A stretch of 21,127 bases of DNA from SKVL01 sp051745565. GTDB lineage: Bacteria > Patescibacteriota > Minisyncoccia > Phycocordibacterales > CSBR16-193. The DNA lies in the NCBI GenBank assembly GCA_051745565.1, contig JBNJEF010000006.1:1-21127 (forward strand), in the 5' to 3' direction. The position numbers and the translations under genes are program-made. Positions 5,780 to 15,400 of this stretch are shown piece after piece (position 1 is the stretch's first letter; each line of letters starts with the position of its first letter). The notes below the pieces were generated by a model, which made no database searches, was not told the DNA's origin, and saw only the letters and a program-made list of their open reading frames with translations.

Positions 5780-8536
5780 ATGGAGCAAGAATCTTTTGAA
5801 TCTAATAAAGACAACAAACGCTTTAATAATCCTCAGGAGGAAATAGATTTTCTGCGAGAAGAACTTTCTAAGATGGAGGGTGGTTTGGAGAGCGATCCGG
5901 AAGAAAAAGAGCGTGCCGATATTGAGAAGATAAAAGAATACCAAGAAAAACCTGCTGAAGAAGTTGTTGAGAAGCAGTATCAAATGTCAGAAGAAGACAA
6001 ACTGAACAGTATTTTGGGATTGGAGCCGGAAGATCATAACACCAAAGTAAGCGAGGTTTTGGGTTTAATGGAAGAGAAGGGCATACACAACGCTCTTTCT
6101 ATGGTCAGAAAAATGAATAACCCTCATCTTGAAGATGATCTGCATAAAGCTCTTGTGCAGTGGCTTAAAGCCGGATATTCCATAAAGGGACTTAAAGAAA
6201 AAACGGATCTGTGGAGGTCTTTGAAAATGACCCTTTTTGAAGTATCGCTACCTGAAAAAGAAAGCGAAGAGGAAAATAACAAAAGTTTTAAAGAACTTGT
6301 TTCTTCCATGGAGCAGTTCTACGCCGGAATGTATTCCGTGGCCGGGGTCAGCAGAAAGGAGGGGGGTTTCTTCACTTTTGAGATAGCCACTTCAGAGAAT
6401 AACAGTAACATTGTTATTTATGCTGCTGTTCCCACCGAAAAGGTTGGAATATTTGAAAAGCAGCTTCTGTCTGTTTTTCCGACAGCTCAGATAATTGAAA
6501 GGAAGAACGATTATAACATTTTTGTGGAAGAAGGAGCCGAAGCTGCATCTATTGCCGATCTAAAGCGTGATTCTTGCCTCCCTATAAAAGGATATGATGA
6601 GTATGACCACGATCCTCTGAATGTGATATTGAACTCCTTTTCTAAAATAGCGGAAAACGAAGAAGGGGTGGCTTTACAGTTCGTTTTTAATCCCGGTTCA
6701 GGTGCTCATGCCGGTAGGTATAAAGGTATACTCTCGGAGCTTGAGAAAGGGACTTCTCTGAAAGAGGCAGTGGAAAAGTTTACCTGGAATTTTCAAACTG
6801 TTTTGAAGGGAATTTTCAAAGAGGTGTCATCAAATAAGAACAAAAAGGAAGATGAAGTATCTCTTCCCAAGCAGTCAGATGAGGTGGCCATAGAAGAAGT
6901 GAAAAATAAAATGTCGGCTGTTGCTATGCCTGTGAACATTAGAATAGTGGCCTCTTCCAAAGAAAAAAACAGAGCGGAGGACATCCTTGATGAGATAGAG
7001 TCCTCATTTAATCAGTTTGAAAATCCCTCGGGGAACAAGATGGATTTTAAAAGAGTGAAAGGAAAAGAACTTAGGGAGGTCTGCAAAGATTTTATCTTTC
7101 GTCGTTTTAATAAAAAAAATGCCATTGTTCTAAATACCAAGGAGTTGACTTCACTAATGCATATGCCCTCAACGGGTATTGTTTCTTCGCCCGAATTCAA
7201 ACAGTCCGCTCGTAAAACAGCTCCCGCTCCTTCTGACATGGATCCGCAAGGCATTATCCTCGGGGTTAATGAGCATCGCAATCAGGAAAGGGAGGTGTTC
7301 TTATCAAAAGAGGACAGACTCAGGCATTTCTATGCCATTGGACAAACCGGTACGGGTAAAACCAATCTTCTTAAAAATATGATAACGCAAGATATTAAAA
7401 ACGGAGACGGGGTGTGTATGATAGACCCGCATGGTGCGGATCTGGAGGATATTCTGAAAAGAATTCCCAAGGAGAGAATAGACGATGTTATATATTTTGA
7501 GCCGGGATATACAAAGAGAGCTATGGCTTTAAATATGCTTGAGTATGATCCGAGTAAACCGGAACAGAAGACCTTTGTGGTTAACGAACTTTTCAGTATA
7601 TTCCAAAAGCTCTATTCAAATAATCCTGAAGCTATGGGACCGATGTTTGAACAGTATTTCAGAAATGCCACTATGCTTGTTTTAGAGGACCCGACCTCCG
7701 GGAGCACTCTTTTGGATATATCAAAAGTTCTGGCAGACAAAAATTTCAGAGAACATAAACTTTCTAAAAGCAAGAATCCGGTGGTTAATCAGTTTTGGAA
7801 TGAAATAGCCGGTAAGGCGGGTGGGGAATCTCAGCTTGAGAACATCGTTCCTTATATCACAAGTAAGTTTGATGTTTTTTCGGCCAATGACATTATGCGT
7901 CCCATTATTGCTCAACAGAAGTCTTCTTTTAATTTCAAGAATGTTATGGATGAAAGGAAGATACTTTTGGTCAATCTGGCGAAAGGTAAGCTGGGAGATA
8001 TCAATTCTCATCTATTGGGCCTTATACTGGTTGGTAAAATACTAATGGCGGCACTTTCTCGAGAGGGTCCAGCAAAAGATCTTACCCCTTTTTATCTTTA
8101 CATTGACGAATTTCAAAATGTAACTACCGACTCCATAAATACCATTTTAGCGGAAGCAAGGAAATATAAATTATCTCTTAATGTGGCTCATCAGTTTATC
8201 GCTCAGCTTAACGAAGGGATAAGGGACTCTATATTTGGTAATGTGGGTTCAACGGCTTCTTTCCGTGTTGGTTCTGAGGATGCTGAGTTTTTGGCTAATC
8301 AGTTTGAGCCGGAATTCTCTGCCAAGAATTTAATGAATCTATATAACTTTAACGCCGTAGGAAGAATACTGGTGAATGGTTACCCAAGTAAGCCATTTAA
8401 CTTCAAGACCCTTCCTCCGGAAGAGGGAGATGAATCTCAAGCGGAGGATATTAAGCAACTATCATACTTAAAATACGGCCGTTCACGTGAAGAGATAGAG
8501 GAAGAGATATATTCCAGGTATCAAAGTGTGCTTTAA
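5780..8536 (+). CDS. VirD4/TraG-like (HerA-FtsK superfamily) ATPase without membrane anchor
   Basis: The 918-residue protein has three parts. The first 65 residues are charged and probably coiled; about 70-135 is a helical segment (ILGLEPED, then LMEEKGIHNALSMVRKM). From about 150 to 470 is an alpha/beta region beginning LFEVSLPE, with a typical paired-domain look, that precedes the motor in similar CPR proteins. The C-terminal motor (about 480-900) has Walker A GQTGTGKT (521-528), the following strand CMIDPHGADLED, Walker B LYIDEFQN (D776, E777) and a conserved Gln in VAHQF. These are marks of type IV secretion coupling ATPases and conjugative DNA pumps, which move DNA or nucleoprotein using ATP. 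Unlike classical VirD4 it has no N-terminal membrane helices, so it would need a partner at the membrane; the 1469-residue neighbour is a candidate. VirB4-like annotation is an alternative. Confidence 0.9.
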   Translation: MEQESFESNKDNKRFNNPQEEIDFLREELSKMEGGLESDPEEKERADIEKIKEYQEKPAEEVVEKQYQMSEEDKLNSILGLEPEDHNTKVSEVLGLMEEKGIHNALSMVRKMNNPHLEDDLHKALVQWLKAGYSIKGLKEKTDLWRSLKMTLFEVSLPEKESEEENNKSFKELVSSMEQFYAGMYSVAGVSRKEGGFFTFEIATSENNSNIVIYAAVPTEKVGIFEKQLLSVFPTAQIIERKNDYNIFVEEGAEAASIADLKRDSCLPIKGYDEYDHDPLNVILNSFSKIAENEEGVALQFVFNPGSGAHAGRYKGILSELEKGTSLKEAVEKFTWNFQTVLKGIFKEVSSNKNKKEDEVSLPKQSDEVAIEEVKNKMSAVAMPVNIRIVASSKEKNRAEDILDEIESSFNQFENPSGNKMDFKRVKGKELREVCKDFIFRRFNKKNAIVLNTKELTSLMHMPSTGIVSSPEFKQSARKTAPAPSDMDPQGIILGVNEHRNQEREVFLSKEDRLRHFYAIGQTGTGKTNLLKNMITQDIKNGDGVCMIDPHGADLEDILKRIPKERIDDVIYFEPGYTKRAMALNMLEYDPSKPEQKTFVVNELFSIFQKLYSNNPEAMGPMFEQYFRNATMLVLEDPTSGSTLLDISKVLADKNFREHKLSKSKNPVVNQFWNEIAGKAGGESQLENIVPYITSKFDVFSANDIMRPIIAQQKSSFNFKNVMDERKILLVNLAKGKLGDINSHLLGLILVGKILMAALSREGPAKDLTPFYLYIDEFQNVTTDSINTILAEARKYKLSLNVAHQFIAQLNEGIRDSIFGNVGSTASFRVGSEDAEFLANQFEPEFSAKNLMNLYNFNAVGRILVNGYPSKPFNFKTLPPEEGDESQAEDIKQLSYLKYGRSREEIEEEIYSRYQSVL

Positions 8537-8551
8537 TTAGTTATATATTTT

Positions 8552-10849
8552 ATGTCAGATAAGGAACCAATAAAAAAAGATCCCACTTTGCAAGAAGGAC
8601 AAGAAAATGAAAACCGACCCTCAAAAGAATGGGTTCATGATTTTAACGAAAATGCGGAAAGCTTTCTGGAGAAGGTTGTTAATGAAAAGAGAAAAAGTTT
8701 CGCCAAATTGGATATAGATGCCGGTGATTGGCTGAAAATTCAAAAAAATTACAGAGAAAATATAACCAAAGAGGATTACTCAAAGGAGATTAACAGAGAA
8801 TACGGTCAGAAAAAAGAGCAATATATGGAAGCCCTAAAAGATCACCTTAAAGTGATAATTGAAAAAAAAGGTTTTTATCCCGAGAGCGATCAAGAATATA
8901 AAGATGAGCTTATCAAAGAAATAGCAGCTAGCCAGTCGGTGAAACTTTACGAAGAGAAATCGGTTGCTTTAATGAAGGAGTGTCCAGAGTCTTTAAGGGA
9001 TACAGTGAAGACGACAGAAGAAGGGTTGATAGAGCAGTATGATGATCTATCACCGGAGAGAAAAGTTGAGGTCTCTTCTGCACTTATCGGTGATTCAACT
9101 TTTAGTTCTTTCGAAACATACAAGAAACCGATAAGCTGGTTTGCTTTTGATGTTACTTATAATAATGAAGATTCTTCGGATGATAAATATGCCACGGTAA
9201 AAAAGGACGAAGAATATCAGCGTGACAGCGATTCCGCCAGAGCGAGAAAAAAGGGTGTTTCTCCAAAAAATAGAGCTGAAAGAGATAAAGATAAAGAAAG
9301 CCGTTTTGAGTTTACCAAGTTGGAATTCTTACGTAATGATAATGGAGATATAACTGGAATTGACTGGGATGGCGATCTTGTAGATTTTGACTGGAGAGAT
9401 CTCATGGATCATTCGTCAGTGGCGGAGAGCGGTACTTTTAATATAAGTGATGCCAGAAAAATTGAACATCTTTTAAAAGAGGCAAAGGTTTATGAGCAGG
9501 CCATTAAGAAACTTAATAACGAAAGAGGATTGAAACAAGAGGAATACAAGTGGTTAAAGAAGGGGTTGGATGAAAAGATCAACACCTTAAGGTCTGAATA
9601 CGGCGAGTATTTGAAAATGACAAAGATCGTATCGGACTTTGATGTAAAGAAACCTTCTCATTTTTATCATGAAGATAAAAAGAAGGAAGAGGAAGAAGCG
9701 AGCAAGGAGGAGGAAAGCAGGGAAACTGATAATGTTGAAGACAAAGAACTTAAAGATGAAAAGGTTAAGGATGTAAAGAATAAAAACAAAGATGAAAAGA
9801 ATAAAAACAAAGAGGTCAAAGATGAAAAGAATAAAAACGAAGAGGTTGAAGATGAAGAAAAGAAAAGTATCTCCGGTTTTAATTTTATTACTCCAGGAGA
9901 AGACCCTGAATCGGTTTCATCCGAGGAAGAAGAAATCATCAACCCCCTCGCTTTGGAGCTTTTTTCTGAAAATACTGAAGGTGATAAAAAAAAGACAGTT
10001 GAAAGCGGGTCTTCTGAGAGTCTGGGGGGTTCCGGAGATAGAAAGGTTGAAGACGTAAATGCTGCACCAGATAGATCCGTTCATGAATTGGAAGGAAATG
10101 AAGAGCAGTCTGTAGTTTTTAAGCCGGAAAAAAAAGAATTGCAGAAAAAACCCGATATTACTCCTGAGCCCTTTTTTGAGCAGAGGGACGATGATGATGT
10201 TCTTCTTTTTGAGAAGGAGAAGATCGCTGGTAAACCGAAAAAAGATAAAGAGAGCGATGGTTCTGAGAATTATTCAGAAAAAGAGCACGAACATGACGAG
10301 CCTTCTGATCCAGCCTCTATGTCCGAGGATTCTCGTGAGACGAGAGTTGAAATGGAAAGAGGTGAGTCTTCAGAAAAAGAGAGCGAGCGAGCAGTAGAGG
10401 AGATAATGGAAAAGTTCAATATAGCCGAGGGTCCTAAAAACGCGGAGATCGTAAACTTCATTCTTCAGAGTGTAGATTCAACCGGCCTTTTGGGGGAGTC
10501 AAGAGAGGCTATTATAGATCTTTACTTTTATAACTGGAATAAAGAGAATGTACCCGATAGCAAAGTAGAATCTACTCTCGTTAATCTTTTAGAGGATAGT
10601 TATGCAGAGAATAAGGATTTCATTCAGGGAGTAGGTGACATACATAAAGACGATAACGGTAATGCGATAATTTTATTGGAAAAAGTGGGGCTTTCAGAGG
10701 TAAATAAACAAAAAGCGGAGATCGTACTTTATCCTACAGGAGTTATGTCCTTAAAAATATCACAAGGAGAAAACATAGAAAAAGTTCCTTTGGATGAAGA
10801 TAATTTAAAAGAAGTTAAAAAAGCTCTGCATCGTTTTTTTGAAGCTTGA
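8552..10849 (+). CDS. Large soluble acidic modular protein, paralogue of the 1469-residue membrane protein
   Basis: No known family is recognised. The 765-residue protein has no signal or membrane segment. Four parts can be seen: a helical coil module (N, about 38-150, ending CPESLRD), a compact module (A, about 250-362, with FEFTKLEFLRNDNGDITG and FDWRDL), a long K/E/D-rich disordered spacer (about 365-610), and a C-terminal module (B, 614-765, with SREAIIDLYFYNWN and KDDNGNAIILL). N, A and B all recur in the same order in the protein at 12472-16881. The gene starts 15 bases after the ATPase stop with no ribosome-binding site, so cotranscription is likely. A cytoplasmic adaptor or scaffold working with the ATPase is my inference. 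The gap after it (10850-10941) holds only short AT-rich hairpins. Confidence 0.85.
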   Translation: MSDKEPIKKDPTLQEGQENENRPSKEWVHDFNENAESFLEKVVNEKRKSFAKLDIDAGDWLKIQKNYRENITKEDYSKEINREYGQKKEQYMEALKDHLKVIIEKKGFYPESDQEYKDELIKEIAASQSVKLYEEKSVALMKECPESLRDTVKTTEEGLIEQYDDLSPERKVEVSSALIGDSTFSSFETYKKPISWFAFDVTYNNEDSSDDKYATVKKDEEYQRDSDSARARKKGVSPKNRAERDKDKESRFEFTKLEFLRNDNGDITGIDWDGDLVDFDWRDLMDHSSVAESGTFNISDARKIEHLLKEAKVYEQAIKKLNNERGLKQEEYKWLKKGLDEKINTLRSEYGEYLKMTKIVSDFDVKKPSHFYHEDKKKEEEEASKEEESRETDNVEDKELKDEKVKDVKNKNKDEKNKNKEVKDEKNKNEEVEDEEKKSISGFNFITPGEDPESVSSEEEEIINPLALELFSENTEGDKKKTVESGSSESLGGSGDRKVEDVNAAPDRSVHELEGNEEQSVVFKPEKKELQKKPDITPEPFFEQRDDDDVLLFEKEKIAGKPKKDKESDGSENYSEKEHEHDEPSDPASMSEDSRETRVEMERGESSEKESERAVEEIMEKFNIAEGPKNAEIVNFILQSVDSTGLLGESREAIIDLYFYNWNKENVPDSKVESTLVNLLEDSYAENKDFIQGVGDIHKDDNGNAIILLEKVGLSEVNKQKAEIVLYPTGVMSLKISQGENIEKVPLDEDNLKEVKKALHRFFEA
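9770..9850 (+). repeat. Degenerate in-gene K/E/N repeat, about 30-base period
   Basis: Copies of a unit starting GATGAAAAGAATAAAAAC lie at 9791-9820 and 9821-9850, with a shorter related copy at 9770-9790. They encode KNKNK(D/E)E-type stretches inside the disordered spacer of the 765-residue protein, consistent with slippage expanding a linker. Confidence 0.7.
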
Positions 10850-10941
10850 TCTATAGACTGGTTGTTTGTCTTTTCTCTTTCAAGAAAGAATTCGGAGTGT
10901 ACTCTTTTGAGTATGTCTTAAAATAAGATAAACTGTTTAAT

Positions 10942-11793
10942 ATGTCTACTTTAGAGGAAAAACCTAAGGATAAGTATTCCGCTGTCTGGGTTTCTCATTC
11001 TTCAATGGGAGATTTTCTTAAATGCCCTCGTCTCTACTACCTTCATAATGTTTACAAAGATCCTCAAACCGGCAGAAAGATGAACATAGTAAATCCCGCT
11101 CTTTCTTTAGGGCAAGCGGTTCATGAAGCACTGGAGGGGCTGGTTAGGTTCAGAGTTGAAGAGAGGCTGGAACAGCCGATATTTGATCACTATGAAGAAG
11201 CATGGGAGAAGGTTTCCGGTAAAAAAGGAGGGTTTGCCTCCTCTTCTGAAGAAAAGGAGGTTAAAGAAAGGGGAAGGGAGATGATACAGAGGGTTGTAAA
11301 GAATCCGGGGCCTTTGGCCAAAAGGACGGTTAAGTTAAAAGAAGGAAAAATGCCTCCCAATTTTTATATTTCAGAAGATGAGAATATTATACTTTGCGGT
11401 AAAATAGACTGGCTGGAATATCGTGAAGAAGATGACAGTATTCGTGTTTTGGATTTTAAAACAGGCAAACACGAGGAAAAAGAAGGCTCTCTGCAACTTC
11501 CCATATATTTTCTTTTACTTGATGCTTTGCAAAAGAGAAAAGTCAGCGGAGCATACTATTGGTATATAGATAAAGAAGATGAGCCCCGGAGTATAGATTT
11601 ACCTGATCTGGAGGAGAGCAGAGAAAAGGTTCTCTCTATAGCAAGAGAGGTAAAACTTGCCAGGGAGAAAAACGAGTTCGCGTGCCCTTATGGAGGGTGT
11701 TTTGGCTGTCGTCCTTATGAAAAGATCTTAAAGGGTGAAGCGGAGCATGTCGGTGTCGGTGAGTACAACCAGGATCTTTATATGGTAAATTAA
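10942..11793 (+). CDS. Cas4/RecB-like PD-(D/E)XK nuclease with a four-cysteine cluster
   Basis: This 283-residue protein carries the full PD-(D/E)XK set of the RecB/Cas4/AddB branch: H61 in GQAVHEAL, D156 in GKIDWL, D171 and K173 in VLDFKTG, and Q185 with Y189 in QLPIY. C28 near the N-terminus and C248, C253 and C256 near the C-terminus (ACPYGGCFGC) have the spacing that holds a 4Fe-4S cluster in Cas4 and AddB. It is therefore predicted to be a metal-dependent DNA exonuclease or nickase with an iron-sulphur staple. No CRISPR array or other cas gene is in the window, so a Cas4 role in spacer capture is not supported. Its position between two parts of the ATPase block suggests it processes DNA there. 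No ribosome-binding site is seen. Confidence 0.9.
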   Translation: MSTLEEKPKDKYSAVWVSHSSMGDFLKCPRLYYLHNVYKDPQTGRKMNIVNPALSLGQAVHEALEGLVRFRVEERLEQPIFDHYEEAWEKVSGKKGGFASSSEEKEVKERGREMIQRVVKNPGPLAKRTVKLKEGKMPPNFYISEDENIILCGKIDWLEYREEDDSIRVLDFKTGKHEEKEGSLQLPIYFLLLDALQKRKVSGAYYWYIDKEDEPRSIDLPDLEESREKVLSIAREVKLAREKNEFACPYGGCFGCRPYEKILKGEAEHVGVGEYNQDLYMVN

Positions 11794-11805
11794 AGCGATA
11801 TATTA

Positions 11806-12369
11806 ATGGGAGCTTCTATTATAGAAAGTGACGGTATTAAAGTAAAAGTTTCTTGCAATAAGCGATCCAAGCGTATCCGCTTGAGTATTTTAAATGATGG
11901 CACCGTCTTACTCTCCAGACCTTTTTATGTAACAGAAAAGAGAGCCCTTTCTTTTCTAGATGAGCATGCAGACTGGATCAAGAAGAAATTAACAGAGAGA
12001 ACGAAGAATACAGATACCAATATATCCGTTTATGATCCGGATCACTATCTTGGGTATAAAGAGAAAGCTCGTAGGGTAGTGGAGGATAAAGTTGATCAAT
12101 GGAGTAATTTTTATGGTATTGGGTTTAATAAAATATCAATACGTAACCAAAAGCGCAGGTGGGGTAGCTGTTCTTCAGTGGGGAATCTTAATTTTAATTA
12201 CAAAATATTCTTCTTAAAAGAAGAGCTTCAGGATTATTTGGTGGTCCACGAACTTTGCCACTTAAAGTATATGGACCACTCCAAGGCGTTTTGGAAAGAG
12301 GTGGCAAAAGCTGTTCCCGATTATAAAGAAAGGGCAAAACTTCTGAAAAAAGGGGTTGATATTACGTAA
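11806..12369 (+). CDS. YgjP/DUF45-type zinc metalloprotein (HExxH)
   Basis: The 187-residue protein has the YgjP-like architecture and size. An N-terminal beta-rich region with basic residues (CNKRSKRIRLSI) is followed by RRWGSCSSVGNLNFNYK (118-133) and then the zinc motif HELCH (H148, E149, H152) with a likely third ligand, H158 in MDHSKAFW. This is the SprT/WSS1-like M48-related fold, also labelled UPF0758-neighbouring or DUF45 in older annotations. Members are thought to be metallopeptidases, but substrates are mostly unknown; YgjP genes in other bacteria often occur near DNA restriction or repair genes. It starts 12 bases after the nuclease stop and is surely cotranscribed with it. The nuclease-protease pair could handle DNA and DNA-bound protein, which is inference. 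Confidence 0.9.
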   Translation: MGASIIESDGIKVKVSCNKRSKRIRLSILNDGTVLLSRPFYVTEKRALSFLDEHADWIKKKLTERTKNTDTNISVYDPDHYLGYKEKARRVVEDKVDQWSNFYGIGFNKISIRNQKRRWGSCSSVGNLNFNYKIFFLKEELQDYLVVHELCHLKYMDHSKAFWKEVAKAVPDYKERAKLLKKGVDIT

Positions 12370-12399
12370 TTAAAAAGTTCAGTTATCAACGGATTTATT

Positions 12400-12428
12400 T
12401 TGTAAACGTTTCCTTTTTAAGCTATCAT
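12400..12428 (+). promoter_or_regulatory. Candidate promoter for the 1469-residue protein gene
   Basis: TTGTAA (12400-12405) and TATCAT (12423-12428) are 17 bases apart in the 102-base gap. The leader to ATG 12472 would be about 36 bases. A second -10-like TAATAT at 12444-12449 would shorten it to about 16. Both are weak matches. Confidence 0.35.
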
Positions 12429-12471
12429 TAATTAAAGTGTAAATAATATTAAAGCCTAATTTCTTTATCAT

Positions 12472-15400
12472 ATGTCTTACGAAGGACTATCTAAAAAAGA
12501 GCAGGTATCTACTAATGAAAATGTAGAAGAGACACTTCAACATACCGAAGAGCAAGAATTGGAGAAACTAAAGAGAGAATATTCAGAAAATAAAGGAAAT
12601 TGGGATGAGGAAAAACAAAAACGACTGAACGAACTAGAAGATTCCGTGTATAACAGCAAAAAAAACAAAAGTCAAATTAAAGTAGAGAAAACCTATAACT
12701 ACAGAGATGAAGAAACAAAGACGGAGATGAAGGGTTACAGAAAAGAGTTGGAGGAGGATAGAAAAAATAAAGAAGAGCAAGGTTTGGAAAAAGAGGTAAT
12801 TGGATCAACCGGTGAAAATCCCAAAGAAGTGCCTCAAGTTATTGAAGGAGAAACCGAAAAACAATACGGAGAAGAGAAAGATATACCGGATGATATTCGT
12901 AAATTTCTTAATAGCTTAAAATTCAATAAAAATTTAACAGAAGAGGAAGCAAAAAAAGTAAGAAATACATTACTTTCTAAGTATCATCCTGATAGCAACT
13001 CTGGAAATGATAAGTATAATCTTGCCGGTTTAATAAATGGAGCTTTTAGCGCATGGAAGAAAGGAGAAACTGTGGATGTTCATAATGAAAATGAAGCTCA
13101 TATCTCAATAGGAGAAGACCGTGGTTCGGAAGAGGGCGAGGAAGGTGAGGGGTCAACCGAGTCTCATTTAGAGAAGATGTTGAAGAATTCCAGAAAGGAA
13201 TTTGCCAAAAAAGAATGTGAAGCCGAGGCTTGGGTTAAGGCACATAAAAACCAAAATAAAAAGGAAGAATATGAAGGATATAGGGAGGCAAAGGATAGAT
13301 ATCTTCAAAATTTAAGAAGCATACGTAACGAAAAACTGGAAGCTCTGGAATCGAAGGGAATGTCAGATCAAGAGAAAGAGAGGATAAGAAAAGAGATCTT
13401 AAAAACGACGGTAGCTAATGAGGCGATAGAGCTTCATAATGAGAAAATGAACGCCTTGTTGGAAGAGAAACCTGAATCTTTGAGAGATAAGGCGTTAGAG
13501 ATGGGAAAGATTGTTGCTAATGGATATCGTAAGTGGCCTTTGAGATATAAGCTTGGCTTATCGGCATTGCTTTTTGGAGCCGGTGTGGGTGCCGGTGCTA
13601 TTGGAGGAGCAACCGGACTTGCTCTAGCTGGAGGAGCTGTTGCGGGATCGAGCATCCAAAGACTTCTTTCCGGTGCCGCTACCGCAGTGGGTCTTGAAGG
13701 TCTTATAAATAAATATCAAGATAAAAGAGCAGAGAAAGAAACACTGGAACTGTTTGCTGAAGGTTTTGAAGAAAAGATAAAAAACAGTGATACTGAAATT
13801 GATAAAAGACTTTTTGAGCTGGAGGGTAAAAAAACCGGCGAAAGATATCGCAGGTATATTTATAGTGGTGCTGCCGGTGTTCTTATAGGCAGCGGAGCTG
13901 TAGGCAGGATGCTGGGAGGCGTAATGGATCTGTTCGGTTCCGGTGATACACCTCCGACGGAAGGAGACGTTTCCATAGACAAAGAAAACTACCGCTTTGA
14001 TGTTCCGGAGTTTAAAGAACCAGGAGTAATGGAAGGAGACGTTTCCATAGACAAAGAAAATTACCGCTTTGATGTTCCGGAGTTTGAAGATCCTCCTGAT
14101 TGGATGGAAAACCCCCAAGAAGGTATATCAGTCCCTGACAGGGATGTTTCCGAAATTGATTTTACCGCTAGTGTAGAGTCCGGCAGTTCGGTTTGGGAAA
14201 CAACTGAGAATTTCTTAAAAGAAAAACTGGGAAATAAATTTGAAGGTATTAATGAAAAACAGAAGATCTACCTTATAGATAAAATAAAAGACACGATAGC
14301 TGAAGATCCTTCTAAATTCGGAATGGAAGGAGTTAATAATATTGACACTGTGCAACCCGGTCAGCAAATAGACTTCTCCCCGTTAATGGAGGATAAAGTG
14401 ATAGGTAAGATATTTGAATCTTCAGACAGCTTAAATGAGGAAGCGATAGGTAATATTATAAAAAATAACGAAACCATAGCTAAATGGATCAGTGAAAATC
14501 CCGATAAAAGTCTAACAACCGAAAAAGTAAAAGAAGTGATCTCCGGAGTGACCGAAGAAAATATGGTAGAAGAATTAAAGGAAACCTCTGAAGCTTCATC
14601 TGCAACGGAACCGATTGAAGATACACCTGAGCCCGAGGAAGAGATCAAAGAAAAACCTGAGCCGACACCTACAACCGAGGAGGAGACTGAGTCAACCTCT
14701 TCAAAGGAAGATATTGATTTGACTGATAAACGGGAAGTTTTTTATAGCAAATTTGCAGAAAAGTTTGGCGGAGAAGAGGTGTATGGAAACACAATGAAGA
14801 GAGTTACCAGTGCTCTTATGAACGGAGAAGTTACACCTCAACAATACTGTGATTTTCTAGAAAATGAAGTTTATGAGGGTGATGAGCTTCCTTTTGATAA
14901 AGAAGATTATGTTAAACAGTTAGATCATTATATTGAAGAGGCTGAGTCAGCCGAAGGTGCGGAGAGTAAGATGCAACAGAGCCACCAACGTCTATCGGCA
15001 GAGAAAAAATTGATAAATAGCATAAGCAGAGACGTGGTCTTTCTTCAAGGAGACCCCTCTGAAGTGGGTGCCAGATTTCCGGAAAGTAACGGTACAGAGG
15101 TTCCTAAAGCTGAATATGAAAATAAGGTTCGTTCCAGTGTTGGTGTTTTTCCAGATAGTCTTGAAGAGGACCATGCACCGATATCCCAACCCGAAGCGGA
15201 AGAGATCAAAGAAAAACCTGAACCGACACCTACAACCGAGGAGGAGACTGAAGATATATCTTTTGAGCCAATTCCTGAAGATGGATCATATGTCTCCGAG
15301 ATAGGGTCCGGAGGCTCGGTCTGGCAATCTGCGGAAGATATTATGGAAAGAAACTTTGGTGATCGTTTTAATGAATTAAATGAAGCACAGAAGATCCATC

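Noticed and set aside
9770..9850. CRISPR-like array
   Set aside because: The units are contiguous, in frame and have no spacers; they are a coding repeat.
10898..10912. TACTC-TTTT-GAGTA hairpin after the 765-residue gene as a terminator
   Set aside because: Only five base pairs, AT-rich and with no T run behind it.
10942..11793. Cas4 of a CRISPR-Cas locus
   Set aside because: The fold and cysteines fit, but no array, cas1 or cas2 is present, so I call it Cas4/RecB-like only.
13624..14118. 164-codon leftward ORF within the giant gene
   Set aside because: It mirrors the tandem repeats and membrane segments of the rightward gene, has no start signals and gives low-quality protein.
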